DNA of 64,000 nt from JBOCEF01 sp050586345 (GTDB lineage Bacteria > Pseudomonadota > Alphaproteobacteria > Rhodobacterales > Rhodobacteraceae): contig NZ_JBOCEF010000004.1 of assembly GCF_050586345.1 (NCBI RefSeq), positions 95,832 through 159,831 of the forward strand, written 5' to 3'. Positions within the stretch are counted from its first letter, which is position 1, and every line of letters begins with the position of its first letter. Positions 23,406 through 32,358 of the stretch are shown here, one piece after another. The translations under genes and the position numbers were made by a program. The notes beneath the pieces were generated by a model. The model was not told the DNA's origin, made no database searches, and worked only from the letters and a program-made list of their open reading frames with translations.

Positions 23406-25396
23406 TGACCGTCGCCGAGGGGGACCTGCTGTGGGAGGCGGATGAGGACCGCCGCGCCCGCGCCAACCTGACCCGTTTCCTGCGCTTCCTGTCGCGCCGG
23501 GGGCGGAGCTTCGAGGGCTATTCCGACCTCCACGCCTGGTCCATCGCCGATCCGGCGGCGTTCTGGTCGGCGGTCTGGGATTATTTCGACATCATCTCGG
23601 ACGGGGAGATCGAGGCGGTGATGACCGCCGATCCCATGCCCCGCACCCGCTGGTTCACCGGCGCGCGGCTGAATTACGCCGAGCACGTGCTGAGGAACGA
23701 GCGCAAGGGCGACCCGGCCCGCGCCATGCTGCACCATTCCTCGGAACTGCGCCCGATGGCGGAGATGAGCTGGGCCGAGGTGGGGGCCTCGGTCCGCAAG
23801 CTGGCGACGAGGATGCGGGCCATGGGCCTCGGCCCCGGGGACCGCGTCGTCGCCTACATGCCCAACATCCCCGAGGCGGTGATCGCCATGCTCGCCACCA
23901 CCGCCATCGGCGCGGTGTGGTCGTCCGCGGCGCCCGAATTCGGCGCCCAGACGGTGATCGACCGGTTCTCCCAGATCGAGCCGAAGCTGGTCTTCGCCGT
24001 CAACGGCTACCGCTATGGCGGCAAGGATTACGCGCGCACGGCGGACCTGGAGCGGATCCTGCCCGCGCTGCCGACGGCGGAGACGCTGGTGACGCTGGAC
24101 TACCTGCCCGGCGCGGCGATGCCTGCCTTCGGGGGCGAGGTGGCGGCGTGGGACGAGATGCTTGCGGGGGAGGCGCCCGCGGCGTTCGACTATGCCCGCG
24201 TCGACTCAAGCCACCCGCTCTGGGTCCTGTTCTCCTCCGGCACCACGGGGCTGCCGAAACCCATCGTGCACGGGCATCACGGCGTGGTGCTGGAGCACTA
24301 CAAGTCCGCCGCCTTCCATTTCGAGATCGAGCCGGGCGGGGCGCTGTTCTTCTACTCCACCACCGGGTGGATGGTGTGGAACACGCTGATGTGGGGCCCG
24401 CTGATGAACGGGCGCGCGGTGCTCTATGACGGGCACCCGGCGCACCCGGATGCGGGGCTCCTGTGGAAGATCGCCGCCGAATCCCGGGCCACCGTGCTCG
24501 GCGTCTCGCCCACCTATATCCAGATGGTGCGCGGCCAGGGGATCGCGCCGGGGCGGGACCATGACCTCTCGGCGCTGCAATCGGTGATGCTGGTCGGCTC
24601 GCCCTCGACGCCCGAGACCTTCGCCTGGGCGCTGGAGGCGGTGAAGCCGGGCATCTGGGTGAGTTCGCAATCGGGGGGGACGGAGTTCTGCTCCGGCATC
24701 CTCGCCGGATCGCCCCTGCTGCCGACAAGGGCGGGAGAGATCCAGGCCCCGGCGCTGGGGGTCGACGCGGCGGCGTTCGACGACGCCGGGACCCCGGTGG
24801 TGGACCAGGTGGGCGAGCTGGTGATCCGCGCGCCCATGCCCTCGATGCCGCTGTTCTTCTGGGGCGACGAGGGGTTCGCGCGCTATACCGCGAGCTATTT
24901 CGAGGAGTTCCCCGGGACCTGGCGGCATGGCGACCGGGCGCGCTTCACGCCGGGGGGCGGGGCCTTCGTGCTGGGCCGCTCGGACGCCACGCTGAACCGG
25001 TTCGGGGTGCGCATCAGCTCGGCCGAGATCTACCGGACGATCGAGACCTTCCCCGAGATCGCGGATTCGCTGATCGTCTGCATCGAGGAGCCGGGGGGCG
25101 GGTATTACATGCCGCTTTTCGTGCAGATGGCCGAGGGGGAGAAGCTGAGCCTCGATCTGCGCTCCGAGATCTTCAGCCGCCTGCGGTCCGAGCGCAGCCC
25201 GCGCCATGTGCCCGACGCGGTGCTGGCCGTGCCGGAGATCCCGGTGACGCTGACCGGCAAGAAGATGGAGGTGCCGGTGCGCAAGCTGCTGCTGGGCGCG
25301 GCGCCGGAGACGGTGGCGAGCCGGGACGCGACGAAGAACCCCGCGGCGCTGGACTGGTTCGCCGATTTCGCCGCCCGCCGGCAGAAGCAGGGATGA
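23402..25396 (+). CDS. aacS: Acetoacetyl-CoA synthetase (acetoacetate-CoA ligase family)
   Basis: 664 residues, the length of the acetoacetate-CoA ligase family. N-terminal domain about 1-110, then the AMP-forming core: P-loop VLFSSGTTGLPKPIVHGHHG at about 278, STTGWMVWNTLMWGP, QSGGTEFCSGILAGSPLLP and GVRISSAEIYRTIETFPE. C-terminal PVTLTGKKMEVPVRKLL carries the acylation Lys. It activates a beta-keto acid (typically acetoacetate) with ATP and CoA. The start at 23402 overlaps the HAD stop (ATGA); GTG at 23393 and ATG at 23405 are alternatives. Its place after a biotin carboxylase points to a keto acid made by carboxylation of a ketone. Confidence 0.88.
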   Translation: MMTVAEGDLLWEADEDRRARANLTRFLRFLSRRGRSFEGYSDLHAWSIADPAAFWSAVWDYFDIISDGEIEAVMTADPMPRTRWFTGARLNYAEHVLRNERKGDPARAMLHHSSELRPMAEMSWAEVGASVRKLATRMRAMGLGPGDRVVAYMPNIPEAVIAMLATTAIGAVWSSAAPEFGAQTVIDRFSQIEPKLVFAVNGYRYGGKDYARTADLERILPALPTAETLVTLDYLPGAAMPAFGGEVAAWDEMLAGEAPAAFDYARVDSSHPLWVLFSSGTTGLPKPIVHGHHGVVLEHYKSAAFHFEIEPGGALFFYSTTGWMVWNTLMWGPLMNGRAVLYDGHPAHPDAGLLWKIAAESRATVLGVSPTYIQMVRGQGIAPGRDHDLSALQSVMLVGSPSTPETFAWALEAVKPGIWVSSQSGGTEFCSGILAGSPLLPTRAGEIQAPALGVDAAAFDDAGTPVVDQVGELVIRAPMPSMPLFFWGDEGFARYTASYFEEFPGTWRHGDRARFTPGGGAFVLGRSDATLNRFGVRISSAEIYRTIETFPEIADSLIVCIEEPGGGYYMPLFVQMAEGEKLSLDLRSEIFSRLRSERSPRHVPDAVLAVPEIPVTLTGKKMEVPVRKLLLGAAPETVASRDATKNPAALDWFADFAARRQKQG

Positions 25397-26193
25397 GCGG
25401 GGCGGGGCCAGGGCCAGGGCCGGACGCCGCGGCGCTGTTCGACGTCCGCGGCAAGGTCGCGCTGGTCACCGGCGCCGGTTTCGGCCTTGGGCGCGCCATC
25501 GCCGAGGCGCTGGCGAGCGGCGGCGCGCGGCTGGCGCTGATCGACCGGGATGAAGCCGCGCTCGCCGCCGCCTGCGCCGCCCTGCGCGACGCGGGGGCCG
25601 AGGCGCTGGCCCTTCCCGGCGACGTGACGGACCCCGGGGCGGTCCCGGCCGCCGCCGCCTCGGCCCGCGCCCGCTGGGGGCGGATCGACATCTGCGTCGC
25701 CAATGCCGGGGTCTCGGACCGCACCGGCGCGCTGTTCCACGAGGCCGACCCGGCGGAGTTCGCCCGGGTGCAGGCGGTGAACCTCGACGGGATGGTCCAT
25801 ACCTGCCGCGCGGTGCTGGGGGGGATGGCGGCGCAAGGGTCGGGGAAGGTGATCCTGGTCGCCTCGATGTGGGGCCATGCCGCCCCGGCGGGCCTGTCGC
25901 CGCGCCCGGCCTATGCCGCCACCAAGGCCGCCGCGGTTGGGCTGGCGCGCGAGCTGGGGGTGCAATACGCCCCCCACGGCGTGCAGGTGAACGCCCTCTG
26001 CCCCGGGTTCTTCCGCACGGAAACGCGCCCGCGCAGCCCCGAGCAGGAGGCGCAGTTCGCCGCCTACACCCCCGCGGGCCGCATCGCCGAGGCGGCGGAG
26101 ATCAAGGGCGCGGCGCTGTTCCTCGCCTCCCCGGCCTCGGATTTCGTCACCGGCACGTCGCTGGTGATCGACGGCGGGGTCCTGGCCCGCTGA
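25393..26193 (+). CDS. Short-chain dehydrogenase/reductase
   Basis: 266 residues, classical SDR: cofactor loop VTGAGFGLGRAIAEAL with acidic residue in LIDRDEAAL (NAD preference), CVANAG, catalytic Ser in ILVASMWGHAAPAG, Tyr/Lys in PAYAATKAAAVG, and C-terminal LVIDGGVLAR. A 15-residue proline/glycine-rich tail precedes the fold. It overlaps the synthetase stop by 4 bp and closes the operon. A secondary alcohol dehydrogenase making the ketone for carboxylation, or a 3-hydroxyacyl-CoA dehydrogenase, would both fit the context. Confidence 0.85.
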   Translation: MSGAGPGPGPDAAALFDVRGKVALVTGAGFGLGRAIAEALASGGARLALIDRDEAALAAACAALRDAGAEALALPGDVTDPGAVPAAAASARARWGRIDICVANAGVSDRTGALFHEADPAEFARVQAVNLDGMVHTCRAVLGGMAAQGSGKVILVASMWGHAAPAGLSPRPAYAATKAAAVGLARELGVQYAPHGVQVNALCPGFFRTETRPRSPEQEAQFAAYTPAGRIAEAAEIKGAALFLASPASDFVTGTSLVIDGGVLAR

Positions 26194-26512
26194 CGCCGCC
26201 GCAACGGCCCCGTGCGCGCCTGGCGCGGCGGTTTCGCCGCCGCGGCGGTCTCCGGGGCGCGCGGCGCGGGCCGAGCGGGGGGCACCGCCCCCCCCCGAGG
26301 GCCGCGCCACCCCTTGCGCCCGGCTCCCGACCCAAGAAAAAAGGCGGACGCCGCCGCGTCCGCCCAGTCCGACACGGCGCGCCGGGGTCCCAGCCCCGCC
26401 GCGCCCGGGAGACGCGGGGGCAGGACGCCCGCCCCCGGGAATTTCGTTCGGCGCAGGCGCCCTCGGCGGCCCGGCGCGCAAGCGCCTTCAGCGGCCCCGC
26501 GCGCCCGCGCCC
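26194..26512. other. Gene-free convergent spacer
   Basis: 319 bp between two convergent operons. It contains the intrinsic terminator of the minus-strand operon described separately; the rest is GC-rich with no recognisable gene. Confidence 0.6.
26337..26364 (-). terminator. Rho-independent terminator of the P450/ferredoxin operon
   Basis: 9-bp perfect stem GGCGGACGC / GCGTCCGCC with loop CGCC (26343-26364) followed on the minus strand by six T (26342-26337) and CTTGG. This is the clearest intrinsic terminator in the window, about 150 nt after the ferredoxin stop. Confidence 0.85.
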
Positions 26513-26830
26513 TCAGCGGCCCGTCGCCACCTGGAACACCGCGCCTTCCAGCGCCTCCGTCACCTCCAGCTGGCAGGTCAGGCGGCTGTTCTCCTGCGGC
26601 TCATGCGCCATGAACTCGATCGTGTCGGCCTCGGCGGCCTGGGGCGGGGCCGCGCCCGCGCCCCCCTCGAGCAGGTAGCAATGGCAGGTCGCGCACATGG
26701 CCGAGCCGCCGCATTCCGCGATGATCCCCTCGACCCCCGCATCCCGCGCCGCGAACATCAAGGGCTCGCCCGCGGGCGCGTCGACCTCGCGCCGGGTCCC
26801 GTCCGCCTCCAGGAAAATCACCTTCACCAT
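26513..26830 (-). CDS. [2Fe-2S] ferredoxin (adrenodoxin/putidaredoxin type)
   Basis: 105 residues, the typical size of P450-serving 2Fe-2S ferredoxins. Cluster ligands are in ECGGSAMCATCHCYL (spaced Cys) and the distal Cys in SRLTCQLEVTEAL. It should shuttle electrons to the cytochrome P450 at the head of the same operon. No ferredoxin reductase gene is in the operon or the window, so one must be borrowed from elsewhere. ATG at 26830 follows GGGGGGCAAGACC. It is the last gene, 16 bp after an SDR gene. Confidence 0.9.
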   Translation of the reverse strand: MVKVIFLEADGTRREVDAPAGEPLMFAARDAGVEGIIAECGGSAMCATCHCYLLEGGAGAAPPQAAEADTIEFMAHEPQENSRLTCQLEVTEALEGAVFQVATGR

Positions 26831-26845
26831 GGTCTTGCCCCCCTC

Positions 26846-27607
26846 TCAGATGAACTGCCGGCCGCCATCGACGACCAGCGTCTGGCCGCTCACATACAAG
26901 GCCAGCGGCGAGGCGAGGTAGAGCGCCCCGCCCACGATGTCCTCGACCTCGGCCGCCCGTTTCAGCGCCCCGCGCGCGACGCCGTAGCTGCGCGCATCCT
27001 CGATCAGGTCAAGGCTCGCCTCGGTCAGCGTGAAGCCGGGGGCGAGCACGTTGACCCGGATCTCGTGGTCCCCAAGCTCCCGCGCCATGGAGCGCGTCAT
27101 GGCGATCACCGCGCCCTTGGAGGCGACGTAATGCATCCATTGCGGCGAGCCGGAGAACACGGTGGCCGAGGCGACGTTGACCACCGCGCCGCCGCCCGCG
27201 TCCTTCAGCAGCGGGGCCATGGCGCGGGTCGACTGCCAGACGCCCTTGACGTTGACGGCCATGACCTTGTCCCAGACCGCCTCGTCGATCTCCTCGAACG
27301 GGCGGCGCTCCAGCCCCGCATAGACGGCGGCGTTGTTCACCAGCACGTCGAGCCCGCCCATCCGCGCCGACGCCTCGGCCGCCAGCGCCCGGCAGCTTTC
27401 GGTGCTGGACACGTCGGCCTGCGCGGCCCAGCCGGTTCCGCCCGCGCCCTCGATCAGGCGCGTCGTCTCCTCGGCGCCCGCAAGGTCCAGATCGGCGGAC
27501 GTCACCCGCGCGCCCGCATCGGCGAAGGCCAGCGCGAAGGCGCGGCCCAGCCCGCCCGCGGCGCCGGTCACCACCACCCGCTTGTCCGTCAGTCCAAGAT
27601 CACGCAT
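26846..27607 (-). CDS. Short-chain dehydrogenase/reductase in the P450 operon
   Basis: 253 residues, classical SDR: VVTGAAGGLGRAFALAFADA, acidic cofactor-specificity residue in SADLDLAGAEE (NAD type), LVNNAAVYAG, catalytic Ser in VVNVASATVFSGSP, Tyr/Lys in MHYVASKGAVIAMTR, and C-terminal TLVVDGGRQFI. It overlaps the HD-domain gene by 8 bp. Within a P450 pathway it most likely oxidises the hydroxyl introduced by hydroxylation; the substrate is not known. Confidence 0.87.
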   Translation of the reverse strand: MRDLGLTDKRVVVTGAAGGLGRAFALAFADAGARVTSADLDLAGAEETTRLIEGAGGTGWAAQADVSSTESCRALAAEASARMGGLDVLVNNAAVYAGLERRPFEEIDEAVWDKVMAVNVKGVWQSTRAMAPLLKDAGGGAVVNVASATVFSGSPQWMHYVASKGAVIAMTRSMARELGDHEIRVNVLAPGFTLTEASLDLIEDARSYGVARGALKRAAEVEDIVGGALYLASPLALYVSGQTLVVDGGRQFI

Positions 27608-28220
27608 CCGCCCCTCCCAAATAGCGACCCAGCATCAGTTCCGCCTTCACCGCGGCGGTCTGGCCCTCGGCCAGCGCCTTGCCGGGGGCGGTCAGCATCC
27701 GGTCGTTCGACCTCTCTTCCAGCATCGAGATCACCCAGGGCAGGCCGCAATCGTACCAACCCTCGATGGTGCGCATCCCGTGGGGGGTCGAGCGCCAGCC
27801 CTTGTCGGCGTCCTTGACCACGGCGTCGTTGATCGACTTCGCCTCGCGCGTGGTGTCATGGCCGTCGATGATCTCTAGCACCGCGTCGATGTCCACGCCC
27901 TCGGGCTTGTGTTTCTCGAGGATCTCGCGGGCGATCTTCACCGAGTGCAGCTCGTGCTCCCGCACCAGGTCGAGTCGCGTCGGGTTGCGGCCGATGGCGT
28001 CGAGCAGGAGCTCCTGCGGGATCATCTTCCAGCCGACGTCGTGCAGCAGGATCGCGGGCAGGACGACGCTTTCATCCGCCTCGGGGATCTGGTCGAGGAG
28101 CATCCGGGCGATGCCATAGGCGATCACCGTGTGCTCGTCATTGGTGCGCACATCAAGGTACGGCCGCGCGTCCGCCCACATGGGCAGGTCGCGGGGCAGG
28201 AACACGCCGTCTTCCATCAT
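27600..28220 (-). CDS. HD-domain protein (copy 2 of the operon)
   Basis: 206 residues. Metal-binding HD signature in order: His in TNDEHTVIAYGIARML, HD in AILLHDVGWKM, His/Asp in EIIDGHDTTREA and Asp in VVKDADKGWRS. HD proteins are usually phosphohydrolases, but some (MIOX/PhnZ type) are diiron oxygenases. A homologous but distinct copy lies beyond the aldehyde dehydrogenase (29662-30267); shared order and motifs suggest an old duplication. The start at 28220 overlaps the dehydrogenase stop by 4 bp. The function within the P450 pathway is unknown. Confidence 0.82.
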   Translation of the reverse strand: MMEDGVFLPRDLPMWADARPYLDVRTNDEHTVIAYGIARMLLDQIPEADESVVLPAILLHDVGWKMIPQELLLDAIGRNPTRLDLVREHELHSVKIAREILEKHKPEGVDIDAVLEIIDGHDTTREAKSINDAVVKDADKGWRSTPHGMRTIEGWYDCGLPWVISMLEERSNDRMLTAPGKALAEGQTAAVKAELMLGRYLGGADA

Positions 28221-29652
28221 AGGGGGGCCTCGTAGCTCAGGTAGATGGTCTTCCATTCGAGATAGGCCTCGACGCCCCAGCGGCCCTTTTCGCGGCCCAG
28301 CCCGCTTTGCTTCATGCCGCCGAAGGGCACGAGGTGGGAGGAGCGCTGGATGTCGTTGAGCCAGACGGACCCGGCCTCGAGCCCCTCGCACAGGGCCAGG
28401 CCGCGGGCGAGGTCGCGGGTGAAGACGAAGCCCGCGAGGCCGAAGGGCGAGGCGTTGGCGAGGCGGAGGGCCTCTTGCGGCGAGGCCGTCGGGGCGATGC
28501 CGATGAGGGGGCCGAAGGTCTCGGCCTGCATGACGGCCATGTCCGGGGTCGCGTCGGCGATGAGGGTCGGGGGGAAGTACCAGCCGCCGTCGAAGCCCGC
28601 GCCGGTCGCGCGGGCGCCGCCGGTGAGGATCCGGGCGCCCTTGGCGCGGGCGTCGTCCGACTGGGATTCCGAGGTGGCGAAGATGGAGCGGTTCACCAGC
28701 GGCCCGAGGTCCCCTTCGCCGCCGGCGGGGCGAGGGTGAGGGCCTCGGCGCGGGTCTTGAGGCGCTCGAGCAGCGCCTCGTAGATCGCGGCGTCGGCATA
28801 GACGCGGTTCACGCGGTAGCAGAACTGGCCGGTGTTGGCGAAGCCGTGGCGGGCGATGGCCTCGGCCGCCTTGTCGAGGTCGGCATCGGCGCAGACGATG
28901 GCGGCGGAATGGCCGCCGAGCTCCAGCGTCACGCGCTTCATCGTACCCGCGGCGGCGGCGGCGATGGCCTTTCCGGCGGGGACGGAGCCGGTGAAGGCGA
29001 TCTTGCGCGGCGTCGGGTGGGCGACCAGCGCTTCGCCGAGCGCCCCGCCCCCGGTGACCACGTTGAAGCAGCCCGCGGGCAGGCCCGCCTCGTGGAACAG
29101 CTCGGCCAGCATCAGCGTGCTGCGCGGGGTTTCCTCGGAGGGTTTGGCGACCAGCGTGCACCCGGCGATCAGCGCGGCGCCGAGTTTGAACATCAGCAGC
29201 GTCACCGGGTAGTTGAACGGCGTGATGGCGACGACCACGCCGACCGGGTCGCGGGTGACCATGGTCTTCTCGCCCGGCGCCGCGCCCAGCGCGACCGAGG
29301 CGGTGAGGCGCAGCCCTTCCTCGGCATAGACGTCGAGCAGGTCGGCGGAGCGGGCGATCTCGCCGATGCAGCCCGCCAGCGGACGGCCGAGTTCGGCGTG
29401 GAGCGCGGCGCCGATCCCGGGCGCCGCTTCGCGCATGGCGGCGGCGCAGGCTTTCTGGATGCGGACCCGCTCAAGCATGGGGGTGAGGCGCCAGGTCTCG
29501 AACGCCGTCGCGGCGGCGGCGATGGCGCGGTCTGCGTCCTCGGGCCCGGCCTCGGGCACGCGGTCGATCTCGGCGCCGGTGCGCGGGTTCGTGACCGGCA
29601 TCGTGGCGCCCGAGGCGGCTTGGGCGAAGGCGCCGTCGATGAACATGTCCAT
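28217..29652 (-). pseudogene. NAD(P)+-dependent aldehyde dehydrogenase, frameshifted
   Basis: Reads as one ALDH of about 479 residues if a single base is restored. Frame 1 (29652 to 28693) has PFNYPVTLLMFKLGAALIAG, the catalytic Glu in TLELGGHSAAIV and catalytic Cys in NTGQFCYRVNRV. Near 28715-28725 the frame is lost (coding GCGGCGAAGG where GCGGGCGAAGG would keep frame). The C-terminal part, with ETFGPLIGIAP and PFGGMKQSGLGREKGR, continues in another frame to 28217. One G is missing in a G/C-rich run, so either a natural mutation or a sequencing error. As read, the product would stop about 160 residues short and lack the oligomerisation and C-terminal cofactor regions. Confidence 0.85.
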
Positions 29653-29661
29653 GGCGGGGCC

Positions 29662-30267
29662 TCAGAGCACGTGGAGCATCAGGGCGATGCGGGTGGCGTC
29701 CAGCTCGCGCCGCGCCATCTCGCGCCCCGGCGCGGTCTCGAGGGCGCCCACCTGGTCTTCCAGCCGGTCGGCATATCCGCGCGGCGTGGTTCCGAACCAG
29801 TCGGCGGCGACCGCGATCCCGGCCTCGGAGAAGCGCCAGAGCTTGTCGGCGTCGCGGACCACCCGGTCGTTGAGGTGGCGCGGGTCGGGGCGGGTGTCGT
29901 GGCCGTCGATGATCTCGCACACCTGGTCGGCAATGGCGTCCGGCCAGCCGGTCTCGGCCAGGATCGGGCGGGCGAGGCGCACGCCCTCGGCCTCGTGCAA
30001 ATAGCGCACGTCCGATTGCAGGATGTTCTCGCCGCGGAAGCCCTCGGCGATGATGCGGTCCATGTCGATGGTGGACCAGCCGATGTCATGGAGCAGGATC
30101 GCCAGCAGGCAGACGTCGCGGTCCGCTTCGGGGATGGCGTCCAGCAGCCGCGCGCACCAGTGGAAGGACAGCGGCACGTGCACGTCGTTCTTGCGCGCGC
30201 GCATGAGCGGTTCGGCCGCGCGCCAGACGGGATCGTAGCGCGACAGGTCGGCCGGGATCGGGGGCAT
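29662..30267 (-). CDS. HD-domain protein (copy 1 of the operon)
   Basis: 201 residues. HD-fold ligands: His in SFHWCARLLDAIP, HD in AILLHDIGWSTI, IIDGHDTRPDPRHLND, and Asp in RDADKLWRFSE. It resembles the second HD protein 1.4 kb away across its entire length (the ILLHD.GW, EIIDGHDT and DADK.WR blocks align), yet is clearly diverged. It starts 180 bp after the PEP-utilising subunit gene and 9 bp before the aldehyde dehydrogenase. A phosphatase acting on the product of the phosphotransferase, or a diiron oxygenase, are the main possibilities. Confidence 0.82.
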   Translation of the reverse strand: MPPIPADLSRYDPVWRAAEPLMRARKNDVHVPLSFHWCARLLDAIPEADRDVCLLAILLHDIGWSTIDMDRIIAEGFRGENILQSDVRYLHEAEGVRLARPILAETGWPDAIADQVCEIIDGHDTRPDPRHLNDRVVRDADKLWRFSEAGIAVAADWFGTTPRGYADRLEDQVGALETAPGREMARRELDATRIALMLHVL

Positions 30268-30447
30268 GGGGCCTCCTGCTTGGGTGGAGCGGCTGGACGG
30301 GGGGAAGAGCGGGGCGCGCGGCGGCGCGCCCCGGCGCCGGGGGAGGGCCCCGGCCCGCGGACGGGCCGCATCGGGGACCCGGGGGGCGGGACGCCGGGGG
30401 ATCGCCCCGCCGCCGCCCGCCGGGCCCGGACGGTCAATCGAGGCCCG

Positions 30448-32262
30448 TCACTCGAGGATCGTCACCGTCCCTGCATTGCCGTCCACGCGGATGCGCATCC
30501 CGGTGGTGATCTTGGAGGACGCGTTGCCCGTCCCGGTCACCGCCGGCAGCCCGTATTCGCGGCAGACGATGGCGGCGTGGGACATCATCCCGCCGATATC
30601 GGTGACCGCGGCGCTGATCTTGCCGAACACCGGCGCCCAGGACGGGGCGGTGACGGGGGTGACCAGGATGTCGCCCTTCTGCAGCTCCGACAGCTGGTCG
30701 GGCGAGCGCAGCACGCGGGCCACCCCCTCGACCACGCCCGGCGAGCCGGCCATGCCCTCGATCCCCGCCGCCTCGCCGCTCTCGGCGCCGATCCAGCGCT
30801 GCACGGTCTCGGTGGTGATGCCGAACAGCATGATGGTGAAGGGCTCGGTGATCGCCTCGGGCGGGTTGTTGAGCGCGGGGAGCGGCGACTGCGAGGCCAG
30901 CGCCTCCATGATGCCGCGGCGGCGCTTGATCTCCTCGGGCCAGTGGGTCGGGCCGGAGGCGGCGGCGCCGATGCCCCAGGCGGCCGAGAGATCCCAGAGC
31001 GCGTCGCGCACCTCGTTGCGCGACAGGAAGAACATGTCGTCCTCGTCCGCCCAGAACCCGGCGCGCACGAACAGGCGGCTGAGTTCCCGCATCTTGCGCC
31101 AGAACACGCCGAGCGACCAATGCTCGATGTAGAAGTTGTGATCCTCCACGTAGGGGAACACGGCGCGGGAGAGGCCGAGCTTCTGCTCGAACACCGCGCG
31201 GTCCTCGTCGTCCATCATCTCCGCGTATTCGGCGGTGATGCGGTCGCGCTCGGCCTGCAGCTTCTCGGTCGGGCGGTCGATGTCCTCGCCCGCCTCCACG
31301 CGCTCGACATAGTCGCGCAGGAAGCCCATCGGGATGTCGAGATGGTCGATCCAGTACTTGTCGGTGGAATAGAACCCGTTGCCCGAGGTGAAGTTGAACC
31401 AGGGGTCCTGGGCGGCCTCCCACGCCGCCAGCCATTCGGCCCCGCCCGGCGCGCCCGCGACGGCGGCCAGCGCGGCGTCGGCGTCGCCCTGCTTCAGCGC
31501 GTCGGCGCAGCCGAGCTTCACGGCCAGCTTGGCGAGTTTCTTGAGCTGCTGATCGGGTTCGAACAGCACCGAGTCCACGCCCTGGACCATCTTGGCGATG
31601 GCCTGGTCGGGGATCGACGGGAACACGCCCTTCAGGAAGCCGAAGAAGTCGAGATAGGCGGCGTAGCCGAGGTTCAGGAACTCGAAATGGTACTGCCAGA
31701 TGCGGTAGCAGGTGTTGATGGCCTTGTCGTAACCCTCGAGCAGCTCGGTGGTGTTGTCGAGGCCGCGGCCCTCCTTGACCCACTCCACCGGGATGATGTC
31801 GGGCAGGTCGTCGAAGGAGATCGCCTCGAGATCCGCGACGGCGCCCTCGACCTTCATCTTCCAGGCCTCCAGCAGCTCGGCCCAGTTCATGTAGTAGTGG
31901 CCGGCGCGGTCCATGAAGTCGGGGACGCGGGCCTCGATCTGCTCGGGCGGCGCCGCGATGGGCGAGAAATAGACGTAGCCGTTGAGGATGCGGTAATCGA
32001 TCCCGTTCGCCGGGGGCGCCTTCAGGTGGCGGGTGTTGTACTGCCCCAGGCCCTTGATGGCGAAGTCGACCATGATGCAGTCGAAGGGCCGGAACGGCGT
32101 CGGCCAGTGCTGGCTGTTGCAGAACCAGAATTTCTGATCCTCTTCCGCGCGGCGCTCCGGCTGGAACTGCACGTAATAGGGATAGAGGCTCCGCCACTCC
32201 TCGGCGCCTGCGGGCGCGGGCACATCATACGGGCTGGGGAACATCGAGGTCTTGGCGTCCAT
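30448..32262 (-). CDS. PEP-synthase-like phosphotransferase, swivelling-His subunit (phenylphosphate synthase PpsA-like)
   Basis: 604 residues. The C-terminal mobile domain carries the phospho-His motif GGMMSHAAIVCREYGLPAV with His562 and begins AGSPGVVEGVARVL. The N-terminal 450 residues are rich in Trp/Tyr/Phe and resemble the central part of phenylphosphate synthase subunit A, whose catalytic His is near 569 in a protein of about the same length (from memory). It lacks the ATP-grasp domain, which is encoded separately next door. Together they would transfer phosphate from ATP, via the His, to an organic acceptor hydroxyl. ATG at 32262 follows CAGGGAGGACGC. A phenol acceptor is not implied by the aerobic P450 context. 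Confidence 0.78.
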   Translation of the reverse strand: MDAKTSMFPSPYDVPAPAGAEEWRSLYPYYVQFQPERRAEEDQKFWFCNSQHWPTPFRPFDCIMVDFAIKGLGQYNTRHLKAPPANGIDYRILNGYVYFSPIAAPPEQIEARVPDFMDRAGHYYMNWAELLEAWKMKVEGAVADLEAISFDDLPDIIPVEWVKEGRGLDNTTELLEGYDKAINTCYRIWQYHFEFLNLGYAAYLDFFGFLKGVFPSIPDQAIAKMVQGVDSVLFEPDQQLKKLAKLAVKLGCADALKQGDADAALAAVAGAPGGAEWLAAWEAAQDPWFNFTSGNGFYSTDKYWIDHLDIPMGFLRDYVERVEAGEDIDRPTEKLQAERDRITAEYAEMMDDEDRAVFEQKLGLSRAVFPYVEDHNFYIEHWSLGVFWRKMRELSRLFVRAGFWADEDDMFFLSRNEVRDALWDLSAAWGIGAAASGPTHWPEEIKRRRGIMEALASQSPLPALNNPPEAITEPFTIMLFGITTETVQRWIGAESGEAAGIEGMAGSPGVVEGVARVLRSPDQLSELQKGDILVTPVTAPSWAPVFGKISAAVTDIGGMMSHAAIVCREYGLPAVTGTGNASSKITTGMRIRVDGNAGTVTILE

Positions 32263-32358
32263 CTGCGGCGTCCTCCCTGAACGGCCATGTTCACGTGCCG
32301 GCTTTGCATGGTGTCGGACGGGACGCCGGCGGGCCCCGTCCCCGGGCGGGCGCCCCCC

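Noticed and set aside
28846..32280. Plus-strand open frame of 1144 codons across the HD and PEP-utilising genes
   Set aside because: Shadow frame created by high third-position GC; protein is Gly/Ala/His/Arg-rich without domains.
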